Assembly (NCBI GenBank): GCA_019454045.1
Contig: SKCR01023418.1
Coordinates: forward strand, 124,001-188,000
Source: Zanthoxylum bungeanum
Lineage: Eukaryota; Streptophyta; Magnoliopsida; Sapindales; Rutaceae
Direction: 5' to 3'
Length of the DNA stretch: 64,000 nucleotides
In this document: piece after piece, positions 21,426 to 32,325 of the stretch
Layout: each line of letters starts with the position of its first letter
How positions within the stretch are numbered: position 1 is the first letter of the stretch
Program-made: the position numbers and the translations under genes
Notes under the pieces: generated by a model
What the model was told of the DNA's origin: nothing
Databases searched by the model: none
Seen by the model: only the letters and a program-made list of their open reading frames with translations

Positions 21426-22320
21426 CTAGGAGAGTCCAAACAGCTTTCTAGATCTATCCCGGTAGATATTTATTCCTAGAATATAGGCTGCTTCTCCCAA
21501 ATCTTTCATGGAGAATTTTAATGAAAGCCAAGCTTTCACCGATTGTAGCTTGGGAATGTCATTTCCCATAAGTAATACATCATCAACATAAAGGACAGTG
21601 AATGTCAGTGTGCTCCCACTAACCTTCTTATATACACAAGGGTCACCCTCGTTTTGAATGAAGTCATATTCTTTGATGATCTCATCAAAACATTGGTTCC
21701 AAGAACGCGATACTTGCTTCAATCTATAAATGGATCGATTTAACTTACAAACCTTGTTTGTAAGTTTTGGTGCGACGAAACCGTTAGGCTGTTGCATATA
21801 AACATCCTCTAAAAGGTTTCCGTTAAGGAAAGCGGTTTTGACGTCCATTTGCCATATCTCGTAATCGAAATATGCAGCAATAGCAAGCATAATCCGAATG
21901 GATTTAATCATGGCAACTGGTGAAAATGTTTCATCGTAATCGACACCATATCATTGACGATACCTTTCGCTACAAGCCTAGCTTTATACGTTTGTATATT
22001 GCCATCCATGTCGATCTTCTTCTTGAAGATCCACTTGCAACTAATAGGCTTTACGCCTTCTAGTGCATCAACCAGTGTCCAAACTTGGTTGGTGTAGATG
22101 GAATCCATTTCAGACTTCATGGCTTCTTGCCACAAAGATAATTCGATATCTTGTATCGCTTTCTCATACATAGCTGGTTCGTCTTCCTCAATAAGATTGA
22201 TATCCACATGAGGTGAGATCAGAAACCCATACCTCCCAGGTTGGTTTCTGACTCTCTACGACCTACGCGGTTCTTGTGTATTCGAAGGTTGTGGTACAGT
22301 TTCATCCCTGATGAACTGTT
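21426..22320 (-). pseudogene. Copia C reverse transcriptase
   Basis: The stretch 21911-21426 (161 codons) carries the RT palm: QMDVKTAFLNGNL (catalytic Asp, residue 23), YMQQPNGF, IYRLKQVSRSWN, and YVDDVLLMGND (catalytic pair, residues 110-111). The stretch 22207-21908 holds the N-terminal RT blocks, including LWQEAMKSEMDSI, CKWIFKKK and YKARLVAKG. A frameshift near 21950 separates the two. This is the best-preserved RT in the window. It would need only a few corrections to read through, so the copy is younger or less decayed than B, E, F and H. Confidence 0.9.
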
Positions 22321-22321
22321 C

Positions 22322-23411
22322 TTATTCGGTTAAGGATTCTGTGCCAGAAACAGTATCACTCCGATTTTCATCGAGTTCTACTTTCCTCCCACTAACCACT
22401 GTATTAAGGAATTCCCTCTCAAGGAAGACTGCATGTAGAGCAACAAATACTTTGTTCTCTTGTGGATTGTAAAAGTAATATCCTTTGGTTTCCCTAGGAT
22501 AACCTACAAATAGGCATTTATCCAAATTGGGTCCTAGTTTAGTACCTTCTAAACATTTAACGTATGCCCAGCATCCCCAAATCTTCAGGAATGAGAAACT
22601 CGATTTCTTTCCTATCCATATCTCATACGGAGTCTGTTGAACAGACTTTGACGGAACCTTATTCAAAATAAGTATTGCACTGTTCAAGGCATATCCCCAG
22701 AAGGAAATAGGTAGCTCTGTGTGACTCATTATAGACCTTACCATATCCAATAAAGTGCGGTTTCTCCGTTCGGACACACCATTTAACTGAGGTGTTCCGG
22801 GAGGAGTCCACTATGAAAGAATACCATACTTTTTCAAGTAATCAAGAAACTCATTGCTCAAGTATTCTCCACCACGGTCCGACCCTAATATCTTAATACT
22901 TTTGCCGGTCTGTTTTTCTACTTCGTGTCGAAACTCTTTGAATTTCTCAAAGGTTTCCGACTTGTGTCTCATAAGAAACACATAACCATAACGTGATGCA
23001 TCATCCTTAAAGGTTAAGAAGTATTCATATCCACCTCTAGCCTGGCTAGACATGGGCCCACATACGTCACTATAAACGAGTGCTAACAGTTCGGTGGCAA
23101 GTACACCTTTACCGCTAAAAGATGATTTAGGTATTTTGCCTAATAAGCAAGATTCACAGACGTCATATGAATTTGGATCAAATCCGTCCAAGTACCCACT
23201 CTTCAAAAATGTAGATATACGAGTCTTGTTAATATGTCAATGCCACATATAAGTTTCATCTTTGTTGCTTATTTTAAGCCTTTTGTTTGTTATATTATAT
23301 GTTTGAGATTTATTTATATTCAAAATATAAAGACCATTATTAGCATCAGCAGAACATATCTCAAAATCATCTTTATAAACAAAACAGCCAATGTTTTGGA
23401 ATACAAAAGTG
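22322..23411 (-). pseudogene. Copia C integrase
   Basis: Three stretches lie in one frame, apart from stops: 23206-22811 (131 codons) and 22777-22322 (151 codons), plus the pre-integrase part 23411-23237. The catalytic triad is visible: Asp in VYSDVCGPM (residue 47), Asp in GSDRGGEYL (residue 110), and Glu in SERRNRTLLDM. CESC of the zinc finger is present. KIWGCWAYVKCL and FVGYPRETKGYYFY follow the core, as usual for copia. Stops at 22811-22813 and 22322-22324 are single-codon changes. CAG at 23042-23044 is intact, unlike in B, E and H. The N-terminal side is cut by solo LTR D. Confidence 0.9.
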
Positions 23412-23416
23412 TACCC
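23412..23416. other. Target site duplication of solo LTR D, left copy
   Basis: TACCC directly before the LTR. The second TACCC is at 25434-25438. Removing the LTR and one copy restores continuous copia C sequence, as judged from the homologous stretches in A, B and H. Confidence 0.9.
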
Positions 23417-25433
23417 TGTTGGACAATTATGACCCATAGCGTCACTATTTATACAGATCATGGTGTTGTTATAGAAATTAACTATGTGATAAAGGAGATT
23501 GCTCTCTTATCATTTGTGATTAGATCACCTAGATGTATAAATGATAATAGGTCCTTATGATTAGTTCCTGGATTGAGATGATGTAAGACAGTATCAATCC
23601 ACGAAGGTATAATCATTAAATATCCCTAGTCAGAGAATTATCGAGATTGGACATCGATAAATGCGTAAAAGACTAGTATTACACTTGTGCGCATTGTGAG
23701 GGCACAATATCATAGTTCTCATATATTTGGGTATTGGATACTCATGCAAGTGTAATAGGAGGTTGTTTTTACCGATGGTACGGATAACAGCTTCGCTCTG
23801 GATAGACCCCTTTGGAATTCCATTGGTAGTATGACTATGTGTCTATGGAAGTCCGAAATCAGGGTAGGTGTATTTGGTCTTAACCCGAGACTTGCAACGC
23901 TAATACTTGCGACAATCAATATGCTTTGGTTTTGGTCGTCCAGGGCTTTAACAGGTTCTGTGTACGCCTCTGCTGGGTATATTGAGAATCATAGTGTATT
24001 GGGTGTGATGTCAAGATGGAAGTATCACTCCAGTCATAGTGGAGATGATGTCACGTATGATACGGTACTAGTACTCTTAAGTACTGTAGTCATCGGGATA
24101 TTATGACTAGATCATGTATATCCGATTATAGAGACTAATTACCAGACATCCGACATGTGCTTCGTACGGGGCAGACACAATTCCAGCCCCAGGCCTAGCA
24201 CGTGACATCCGATGCTGGATCGACATACACGATACTACGTATACTACGCCTGATATAGATCGCTTATTCATGTAAACATGTTTCTAGAGAATTGGGTAGG
24301 CATGGCGCTTTGCTAGAAGCGAACCTTGTCTTGTAAATCGGTAACACGTAGTACTAGGTACGTACATATTCGGATAGTCCGATAACCGTATTTACTGCCA
24401 ACATATCCGAGGATCTCATGGGTCGCTTCCTGAAGATTCACCGATGATGTATGACTCGCACTTTAATTAATCTGGGATTAATTAGTAGAGAGAGAAAATT
24501 AATCTGGGATTAATTACGGAGATATTTTATCTTGGATAAACTATCATTTAAAGAGAAGAACGATTAATTTGGAATTAATCGTTAAATTAATATATTCGAT
24601 ATATTAAATGAAATTAGATTTCGACGCGGAATTAAAATTAGATTTTAATTCGGGCGAACTAGTTAATTTAGAATTAATTCGTTAGCGACGTGAATAGTAA
24701 TTATGCTAGGCATGAATATTTAATTAAATTAGATTTAATTACGACGCAATGGAAAATTCGTTAATTTGGAATTAGCGAACCCGAGCCCGGGATTGTTTGC
24801 GAGCGCATTCGCATTTCAAATTCGAGTGCAGCACGTAAGTCAAATCAAGCGTCAAATCATAAGTCACTTCAAGCATCAAATCACTTGTCACTTGAGTGAT
24901 GTGACTTGACAACTTGATTGAATGATGTGAATAGTGATGGAGTGGTTGAAGGCTTTTATTGGTTTGACTTTTGAAAGCCAAAATTGTATATATGATTTTT
25001 GAAAAATCGATTACTATACATACAACACAAAAACCACTCTCTCTCTTCCTTCTTCTCTCCCAATTCACGCCCAAGGGGCTGAATTTTTCTTCTTCAAAAA
25101 TGCTCACTGCCGAGACATAATGAGGAGAAGCAATGTGATTTTTATGGCAAAAATCACCAAGTGTTAGTACACCAAATGAGGACATACAAAGGTAATAGGG
25201 AAATCAACTTGTGAGCATGGAATCACCACCCAAAAGCTTGGAGCTTGGACCAAAAATGGAGACCAAAAATAGTGGACTGCCGTGAGCCTTGGAGCACTTC
25301 AAAGGGCTTAAAAAGTTTTTGATGTCCACCACATCGCTCAACCGATCATTGTGAGTATTTCGCAACTCCTTGATGTATTCGTACTTAGTTTTTCTGCTTG
25401 AATCGATCCTCGGGACTTAGAGATTTCCCAACA
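23417..25433 (+). mobile_element. Solo LTR D of the copia family, inserted in copia C
   Basis: A full-length LTR (TGTTGGACAATTATGACCC to TTTCCCAACA) with no internal sequence on either side and a perfect 5-bp duplication. Solo LTRs arise when recombination between the two LTRs of an element removes the middle. The LTR carries the hairpin array at about 24465-24782 and a CT-rich stretch near 25035-25060 preceded by TATATAT (about 24988). It lies in the opposite orientation to C. Confidence 0.95.
24465..24782 (+). repeat. Hairpin array in solo LTR D
   Basis: Same array as in B, with changed loops but kept arms: for example CGATTAATT-TGG-AATTAATCG (TAG in A), GAATTAAAAT-TAG-ATTTTAATTC (CAG in B), TAATTAAAT-TAG-ATTTAATTA (TTG in B, TGG in A) and TTAATATAT-TCG-ATATATTAA. 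Confidence 0.85.
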
Positions 25434-25438
25434 TACCC

Positions 25439-26182
25439 GCATTAGGTCAAACAAGATACAAAGATAATATTCCTAGTCAAACTAGGTACATAATAACAGT
25501 CTGAAAGTTTAAGTACATTCCCCGAGGGCAGTTCTAAACAAAAGTGCCAATGGCCAAAACGGTGACTCGTGTCCCATTTCCAATGCGCAGATCAATCTCC
25601 CATGAGGCCAGTCTCCTACTAATCTGCAGATCCTGCACATCAGTACATATATGAGTACCACAACCAGAATCAAAAATTCAATTTTTAAACTTGTAGTAGA
25701 CATGTTTATTTCTATAACAAACATACCTAAAGCCGGTGCCTTGCCCGCTTTGATTTCCTTCATGTGTGCCTTGTACTCGTGGCAGTCACACTTCTAGTGA
25801 CCCTACTTCCCGCACTGCAGACATAGATCTTGGGATTTGTCCTTACACTTCCCATAAGATTTTGATGATTTGGCCTTGCCCTTCTTCTTCTTCTTCTTCT
25901 TCTTATTCTTCTTACACCTCCAGTCTCCTTGGGCCAAGCCCTCGAAGACTGAGATGTTGAAGCGAAGTGCACTTTTGTTCTTCTTGCCCTTTAAGATCTC
26001 CTTTTTTCTGCTGCGCGCAGTATGGATATTAACTCTCCAAAGGTATCATCTTGGTTTATTATATTGTAGTTCATGGTGAACCCACTCCAAGTGTCAGACA
26101 GAGACTATAAGATGAAATATATAGAAGTCTCAGCCTCAAAGACAATGTACATCTGTCCCAGCTGTTCGATGTCAGCAATCAT
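25439..26182 (-). pseudogene. Copia C protease and gag C-terminal part
   Basis: On the - strand, the protease motif FDSGCGTHICTDV is encoded around 25650-25675, with the active-site codons at 25663-25671. The zinc knuckle at about 25775-25830 keeps its length but has two stops, one of them replacing the Trp codon (TGG to TAG). This is a different lesion from the one-base loss in B, G and H. A GAA-rich stretch at about 25880-25910 is seen as a TTC repeat on the + strand. The rest of gag between here and 26183 is broken by stops. Confidence 0.8.
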
Positions 26183-26554
26183 CTACGACACATAGTGCTC
26201 GACAGATGTATCATCTGACATGTGAGCGCGAAAGAGCTTCTTCTGTAACTCATATCTCTGCGATCTAAGATTAGATCGATGAAGATCATGCAACTTCGCA
26301 ATCATCTCATAGCGATCCAATCCCTTGTTCTGATGACGGAATTGTTGAGTCATAACAGCAAGCATTATAGATTGAGCAGTCGAGTTATCATCGCTATGAG
26401 CCTTCCAAAGCTCTAGCTCAACTAACTGATCAGATCTGGGCTTAGGCCCAAGATGTCTCTCTATAGTGTAGAGTAACTTCTCGGATCTCAAGACAATCCT
26501 GAGATTCATTTCCCAATCAGAAAAGTTTGTGCCATTGAAGACATTATCGCCCAT
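26183..26554 (-). pseudogene. Copia C gag N-terminal part
   Basis: A 123-codon stretch starting MGDNVFNGTNFSDWEMNLRI, then LLYTIERHLGPKP, LVELELWKAHSDDN, IMLAVMTQQFRHQNKGL and LQKKLFRAHMSDDTSVEHYV. It is the capsid N-terminal part of a plant Ty1/copia gag (UBN2-like fold by family resemblance). It is the longest intact gag piece of this family here and served as reference for A, B, G and H. A stop follows HYVS. Confidence 0.8.
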
Positions 26555-26599
26555 GATGATGTCTCTGACACTGTTCTTTCATGTCATCTTAATTGCAAT

Positions 26600-28756
26600 A
26601 GTCAAACTATTCAATTTACAATATATGGGTACAGTCAAACTGTTACAAGAAAAATAATAAAATATTAGTCCAACTAATGAATATTTATAATTGATGAAAT
26701 AATTTGAAAGCGCGTATTTGACAAGTATTTGAACGAAATTACAAATTCAGTACTGGCCTCCCACTAATTTTCGGTGAGCCTATGACCCTCTGTTGAGTAC
26801 TCGGGAAACCCAGTTTCCTAGTGGGCTATGATCCCGTTAAATAACACACAACCTTGACTTTGGCTAACAAGCTGTATGATATTTAACTAGGTAGATCTCT
26901 AAGATAAATTGAATCTCATCCAATTCCTAGATCCGGTAGGTGGACCTTCAAGTCCGAAATATATATACAATATATATGCCAATATATCCAATATATTTGC
27001 CTAACCTTTTCCTCTGAATCAACTAAGCCTTGGCTTTGGCGCAACAAGCTTAATGATTCCAGTCAAGCCCCATTGACTTTGGAAAGCTTCGTAATCCATG
27101 TCGATGAACAAGAAGTGATCTTGAATTTGGCCAATAAATCACAACTTGCCCGAGGCATGCGATATAGAACAAAGCCTTCATGATTAAAACACATCCTCAA
27201 TAGACAAAGGTCTTGACTTTGGCCAACAAACCAATGCTAATCTTGGATCTTGAGAATGAATCACTCAATGGAAGGAAAACGTTTAATATTTGTTGAGGGT
27301 TTTTCGCGTAATTGGCAACCAATTAATTATCTTTGATTAGGTCTCATCATACACCCTTAAGCATTCATTCTAAAAGCATAATAAGGCGCGATAAATAAAT
27401 TAATAATGATATGTGGATGGATATCTCACAAATTATTCCTAGAACAAATCACTACTTTTCCTCTCCCCGGCTAGCACTATTCTAACTTCTACCCAATTAC
27501 ATAATACATCAAAGAAACCTCATTAACATTGAGGGGAATTGGTGAGAAGAGAATTACAAAGAAGCAATGAGATAATAGGCTGGACACGCAGGTCCAATTA
27601 ATAAATTCTAAAATTATTACAATAATTTCCAAAATTACCCTCACCCTTCTATTATTCATCTGATATACATTATTCATAGAACTCATTCAAGTATTCACAC
27701 AAAGCATATTATTCAATCAATCTAATCCAATTAATTAATCTTTGAATTAATGACCATCCAATGTTTAAATAATGATTTGATTTGCACGAGTCAAACTCGT
27801 TTAAGAATAAATACTTTAAGTACGTATTCTTGAATTATATCGAACTACAACTTTAAATCTAATTTGTTTGTATTCAATACTAATTCCAATTTAATTCTAA
27901 ATTAAACATTTAGATTTATTTATATTCCTTAAAGACTTGGATTGTAAATCCAATCTTGATGGGTCTCAAAGGCCCAATAACATCCAATGTCATTTTAATT
28001 AAAGTCCAATTGGCTTTTAATTGATTCTTAAGGCATGGGCTTTGGCCATAATGGATTAAACCCAAAATTCCAAGGCCCAATAGGAATCACCCTATTGCCA
28101 ACAAATCCATTTAGGCCAATTAGGCCTAATTAAATTCTTTAAAGGCCCAAGTGATGTATTTGGACTTTATTGAATTGGTTTTTGGGCCCAATTGGATCCA
28201 ATCCAAAAGCCAAAACCAAAATTGGTCTAACCAAGCCCATTAAGCCCAAATACACACTTTTTGCCCAAATAAAATTTAAAAGCTAATTATTATAATTTTA
28301 ATATTCCAAATATCATAATTATTATAATTAAAGTGTATTAGCCATGATTAATTAATCAAACTTAATATTTCTAAAACACCAATTAATCAATTAATCATGA
28401 TAAATTAATCAATTTATGCTCAACACAAATTGAAGCAAAACATATCATTCCATGCTCAACATGCTCTTTGAATTTAACATAAACATTATTGACTTTGATT
28501 CCAATCTAATCAAACCAACAATCAACATTTATATCATGTATTTAAACACATCCAATATTGTTAAAAAAAAATAATTCAAAGTGCAGTCCACTGCTAGGGA
28601 GGGTTCGGCCAAGCTAAGGTTTTTGTGATTTTTGATCCAATCAACTTATCTCAAATCAAATCATGCATAAACCATCAATTTGAAGAAATCATGCTCAAAA
28701 CACAAAAGCCCCAAATTAAAGTCTCAAGAACCCTCAAAATATTCAAGCTTAAAGTT
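26600..28756 (-). other. Leader of copia C
   Basis: Non-coding, the reverse-strand counterpart of 12632-14940. The GACTTTGGCCAACAA-type motifs are at 26853-26870, 27028-27048, 27120-27137 and 27212-27229; only the last two keep GGCCAA. The primer-site end is at the right. No sense reading frame is seen. Confidence 0.75.
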
Positions 28757-28770
28757 GGCTCATGATACCA
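28757..28770 (-). other. Primer binding site of copia C
   Basis: On the - strand TGGTATCATGAGCC, one base from the LTR end, similar to the complement of initiator-Met tRNA. This fixes the 5' end of C and its - strand orientation. Confidence 0.8.
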
Positions 28771-28771
28771 T

Positions 28772-28974
28772 TGTTAGTGTTCCTAGAACATGCCAAGGAT
28801 CTATTAAGCAAGAATGTGTGTGAATATATTCATTATTAGTTGCGGAATAACTTACAATGAACGGTTTGGAATTTCAAAAATTTGAGTTGAGATCTACAAG
28901 CTCCAAGCTTTGAGTGTTGATTCCAAGCTTTGAGTGAGTTTCCCTATCACCTTTGAAGACTCCTTTTAGTGCTA
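28772..28974 (-). mobile_element. Remnant of copia C 5' LTR
   Basis: The last 203 bp of an LTR: read on the - strand it ends GGAACACTAACA next to the primer site. The following sequence (28975 onwards) starts again with a similar LTR end. The natural reading is that another element (E) inserted into C's LTR here, with possible duplication CTACC (28970-28974). Confidence 0.65.
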
Positions 28975-29239
28975 CCTATTAGTGTCCTAGACATGCAACG
29001 GGATCTCTAAGCGTGATTCGTGTGTGAATAAAAAATGAAAAATAAGTTGCGGAAGACTTACATTGATCAGTTGAGTTCAAAATATTTCATGGATGTTGAA
29101 GCTTTCAAGCTCTTGGGTAAGTATCCATATCACCTTCATTTGACTCCCTTATGTGCTAATAAGAACAAATGAAACAAATTTTATCTCCCAAGGAGAAATA
29201 AATTTGCCCGAGAGAGAAGGAAAAATCAGTCAAATCTTC

Positions 29240-29665
29240 CAAGGAAATACAGTGGCCAATTCGGCCAAATGAGAGTAAGGCTATTCGGCCAAGGGAGCTA
29301 TTTGGCCGATTCTAAAAAGAATAGCCTTCAAAAGGCCAATTCGCCATTAGATGGAGAGAAAAGCTTTTTCATTTCTAAGCAAAATTAATGAAGTCATAGA
29401 AGCCTTTTTGCCCACTGACAATCAGAGGCACTTTTTGTTTGGCATTTAAAGAAAAAGCAATAAAGTCTTTTATTCTTTTCAGCCTTAAAAATAAATAAGA
29501 AGTCAAAGGCATTATTATTAAAAGAAAAGCAATGTTAGAGAATAATAAAATACTCATTGGAATTTCGGCCAAAAAGATAAATGGCCTTTCGGCCAATAAT
29601 GAGTTTAAACGCAAATGGCCTCTCGGCCAAAAGACAGGTAAGGCCAATCGGCCAAATGTCAGGGA
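29240..29665. repeat. Cluster of CGGCCAA words in LTR E
   Basis: About nine CGGCCAA or CGGCC words in 420 bp, often as TTCGGCCAA, for example near 29255, 29288, 29575, 29600 and 29625. The other copia LTRs have one or two such words (for example CTTGGCCGAG near 12300), so the stretch is expanded here. Confidence 0.6.
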
Positions 29666-29834
29666 GAGAGAGAAATAAATTAATTTCCAAAATTAAATAT
29701 TTATTGAGTGTTTCATAAGATTCCACCAAAATCCATCACTCATATCTATCACCAAAATGACTAATGATGTAAGTGAAGTGGGCCCCACTTTAAATTCAAA
29801 ATTCAAGTGGGTTTGCATAACACACTTCGGGCTC

Positions 29835-30235
29835 GGATTCGTTTAATCCGATTAAACGAATTTTCCATTGTGATATAATTAAATCCAATTTAATTAAATA
29901 ATAATTTCCAGTAAAATTATTACGAAAATCACTCGTGAATTAATTCCAAATTAATTCGTTCGCTAAAATTAAAATCCAATTTAATTTTCCGTTGAATCCG
30001 ATTTCAATTAATATATATAATATATTATGTAGCCCATTTAAATAAATTAAACAGTAAAATCTAATTTAACTATTAAATTTATTTTACCGATTAATTCCAA
30101 ATTAATCGTGTTCTCTCCTCTCGACGAATTTAATCCCAGATAAATTCTCGACGCAATTAATCATAGATTAATTCTTTCTCTGATAATTAATCCAAGATTA
30201 ATTTTCTCTCTCTAAATTAATCCCAGATTAATAGT
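29835..30235 (-). repeat. Hairpin array in LTR E
   Basis: Reverse-strand counterpart of the array in B. On the + strand: TTTAAT-CCG-ATTAAA, TAATTAAAT-CCA-ATTTAATTA, GAATTAATT-CCA-AATTAATTC, CGATTAATT-CCA-AATTAATCG, AATTAATC-ATA-GATTAATT, AATTAATC-CAA-GATTAATT, ATTAATC-CCA-GATTAAT. CCA is the complement of the TGG loop. Confidence 0.8.
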
Positions 30236-30879
30236 GTTCGAGTCAAACATCATCGGTGAATCTTTGGGATGCGACACAAGAGATCCTTGGATATGTTGGC
30301 AGTAAATACGATTATCGGACTATCTGAATACGTGCGTACTCGGTACCACGTATTTACCGATTTACAAGACATAGTTGGCCTCTAGCAAAGCACCGTGCCT
30401 ATCCAATTCTCCAGAAATATTCTTCTACAGAATACATGATCTTTGTCAGGCGTAGTATACGTAATATTACGTATTACGATCCAGTATCGGATGTCACATG
30501 TAAGGCCTGGGGCTGGAGTTGTGTCTGCCCCGTACGAAGCATATATCGTATCACTAGCAACTAGTCTCTTTATGATCGGAAAGTCATGACCAAGTCATAC
30601 TTCCCGATGGTTATAGCACTTAGAGTACCAATTCTGTATCCATGTGTGATAAGTGCATGAAAATGTACATTAGAACATCATTCATCTAAGCTTATTGTTA
30701 AACATTTAGATATATATTTTATGTTTTAATACATAATTTCAATTGTTATATTAACTTAAAAATGTTTATTATTTACACTAATTTAGTGATTTTTATTTGT
30801 AGGAATATTAATACATGGATCCGGAAATTTTACAAGTATTTTGGGAACCCTTGGGAACACACAGGACGAGCAGAGGATA

Positions 30880-31096
30880 TGGCGCCATAGCGCCACCAAA
30901 ATACACACATGGCGCCTAGGCGCCATAATCATAAAGTAAATTGGCGCCATGGCGCCAGTGCAGCACTTAAGGCGCCATGGCGCCTCAATTTACAAAGCAA
31001 GGTGGCGCCAAGGCGCCAATGGAAGCCAGGCGCCTTGGCGCCTCCAGTACGCGATCCTGCCATACATAATCCAGGGAGTTTAGCGCCCAGGCGCCA
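30880..31096 (+). repeat. Seven double GGCGCC palindromes in U3 of T (5' LTR)
   Basis: 16-bp units of GGCGCC-NN-GGCGCC with matching outer bases at 30880 (TGGCGCCATAGCGCCA), 30910 (centre TA), 30942 (centre AT), 30970 (centre AT, outer A/T), 31003 (centre AA), 31028 (centre TT) and 31081 (TAGCGCCCAGGCGCCA). Starts are 30, 32, 28, 33, 25 and 53 bp apart. They lie about 95-310 bp upstream of the TATA box. Confidence 0.9.
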
Positions 31097-31189
31097 CTCA
31101 TATTGCTTCAGCGCTGCGGGAAGAAACCTACGTGTTCCAGGACTCAAATTTTAGGGTTTTTTGAAATCCTAATGACACCCTGATACTTC

Positions 31190-31197
31190 TATAAATA
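31190..31197 (+). promoter_or_regulatory. TATA box of element T, 5' LTR
   Basis: TATAAATA, identical in the 3' LTR at 36112-36119. It sits between the palindrome array and the rest of the LTR, as expected for an LTR promoter. Confidence 0.65.
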
Positions 31198-32039
31198 TAA
31201 GACTTCGTCCAAAACACAAAAGAGAGGCTGGTGGCGTGAAGCAGCGCTCTATGCGCATAAACACAAGAAATCAGAGCTGTGCAAATTCCTGGGATCAGAA
31301 ACAATGATTCATCCGATATTCTCCATCCTATCTCTGTTATTTCTTCATCCAGCATGCGGAACTAATCCCCAGGCAAAGCTAGGGATGAACTCTTGTGTTA
31401 AATTTTATTATTTATGTTTTTGATTCCTACGAACCTTTTTATCGTTTAATAAAATTAATGTTTATTATTTTCTATTATTTTTCGATTTATTAATCCAGAA
31501 ATTATATTTTGTCAAATCCCATATCGATCCAGTCATATGCTTCTTCTATGTGTGGTTTGCGGATTTAATTGTGACTGGTAAAGTTGTTTTGCGTGTTGGT
31601 CTTCTGCTGCAGTATTGCCTGAGGGTATATTGTCGACGTTAGATAGCTCATAACGATGGCTTTTGTATGCTGTTAACATAGAGAAAATAATCATTAATTA
31701 CCTTAGAATTTGAATATGCGTAGAATTGAGTATCTTCCGATTGTTGGTTTGGGATGTGAAACCTTCAATTGTGTAATAATAGGAATCAATAACTAAATAT
31801 AAGAGTTCGATGCAAGAGGGATTCCCGAAGCTTTGTCATATCTCTCTGCAATTATCTTTTAATATTTGTTCATTATTTTATTTATCTTAAATTTAATTAC
31901 CAATTTTATCGTTTTATTTATTAAGTTACCGTTAACGTTTTTGTTTGAGTGAATCAGTTCCTGTAACCATCTCTCTGTGGAATCGACACCCCAACTGTAC
32001 TGCGATAACCGCGAGTCATATTTAGGCGTAATCAAAATT

Positions 32040-32057
32040 TGGCGCCGTTGCCGGGGA
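32040..32057 (+). other. Primer binding site of element T
   Basis: TGGCGCCGTTGCCGGGGA, five bases after the LTR. This is the classic tRNA-Asp-type primer site of Athila and related plant Ty3/gypsy elements. Confidence 0.9.
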
Positions 32058-32325
32058 GACGGTTTACAAGCAAAAGGACCAGGTTTGCTAAGTCAATAAC
32101 GAAGCGGTAACTTCGTTCATTTTTTTTTATTATCAGCATTCTATTTTATTTTTATTTTTAATTAATTCTTTTTATTTTTTTCTAGCCTTTTACTTTAATA
32201 TTTATTTTAGTTGTTTTATTTCTGTTTTAGTTTAGTTAAATTTTAAGTTTTAGTTTATTTTTTGTTTTTTTGTTTTTATTTGTTTATTTTTATTTTATTT
32301 ATCGCATTAATTGAGCTTCAATTGC
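32058..32325 (+). other. Leader of element T
   Basis: About 270 bp, T-rich (TTTTATTTTTATTT runs), between the primer site and gag. No coding content. Confidence 0.7.

Larger units (their letters stand above)
28975..30646 (-). mobile_element. 3' LTR of copia E, left part
   Basis: Reverse-oriented LTR. Its end is TATTAGTGTCCTAGACATGC on the + strand, a variant of the copia LTR end. It holds a region with repeated CGGCCAA words (29240-29665), the hairpin array (29835-30235) and the CTAGCAAAGCACCGTGCC region. It is split by element T at 30646 and resumes at 36965. The total is about 2.3 kb. Confidence 0.75.
30647..32034 (+). mobile_element. 5' LTR of element T
   Basis: Starts TGATAAGTGCATGAAAATG, a common start in plant Athila/Tat relatives, and ends GGCGTAATCA. 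It contains seven double GGCGCC palindromes (30880-31096) and a TATA box (31190-31197). The open frame 30909-31154 reads through the palindromes and is probably accidental. Confidence 0.9.

Noticed and set aside
25870..26079. Poly-Phe/Ser frames around 25880-25910
   Set aside because: They are the reverse strand of a GAA-rich stretch in the gag of copia C.
30909..31154. Arg/Ala/Pro-repeat frame in T's LTR (and 35683-36105)
   Set aside because: It only reads through the GGCGCC palindromes upstream of the TATA box, where no transcript is expected.
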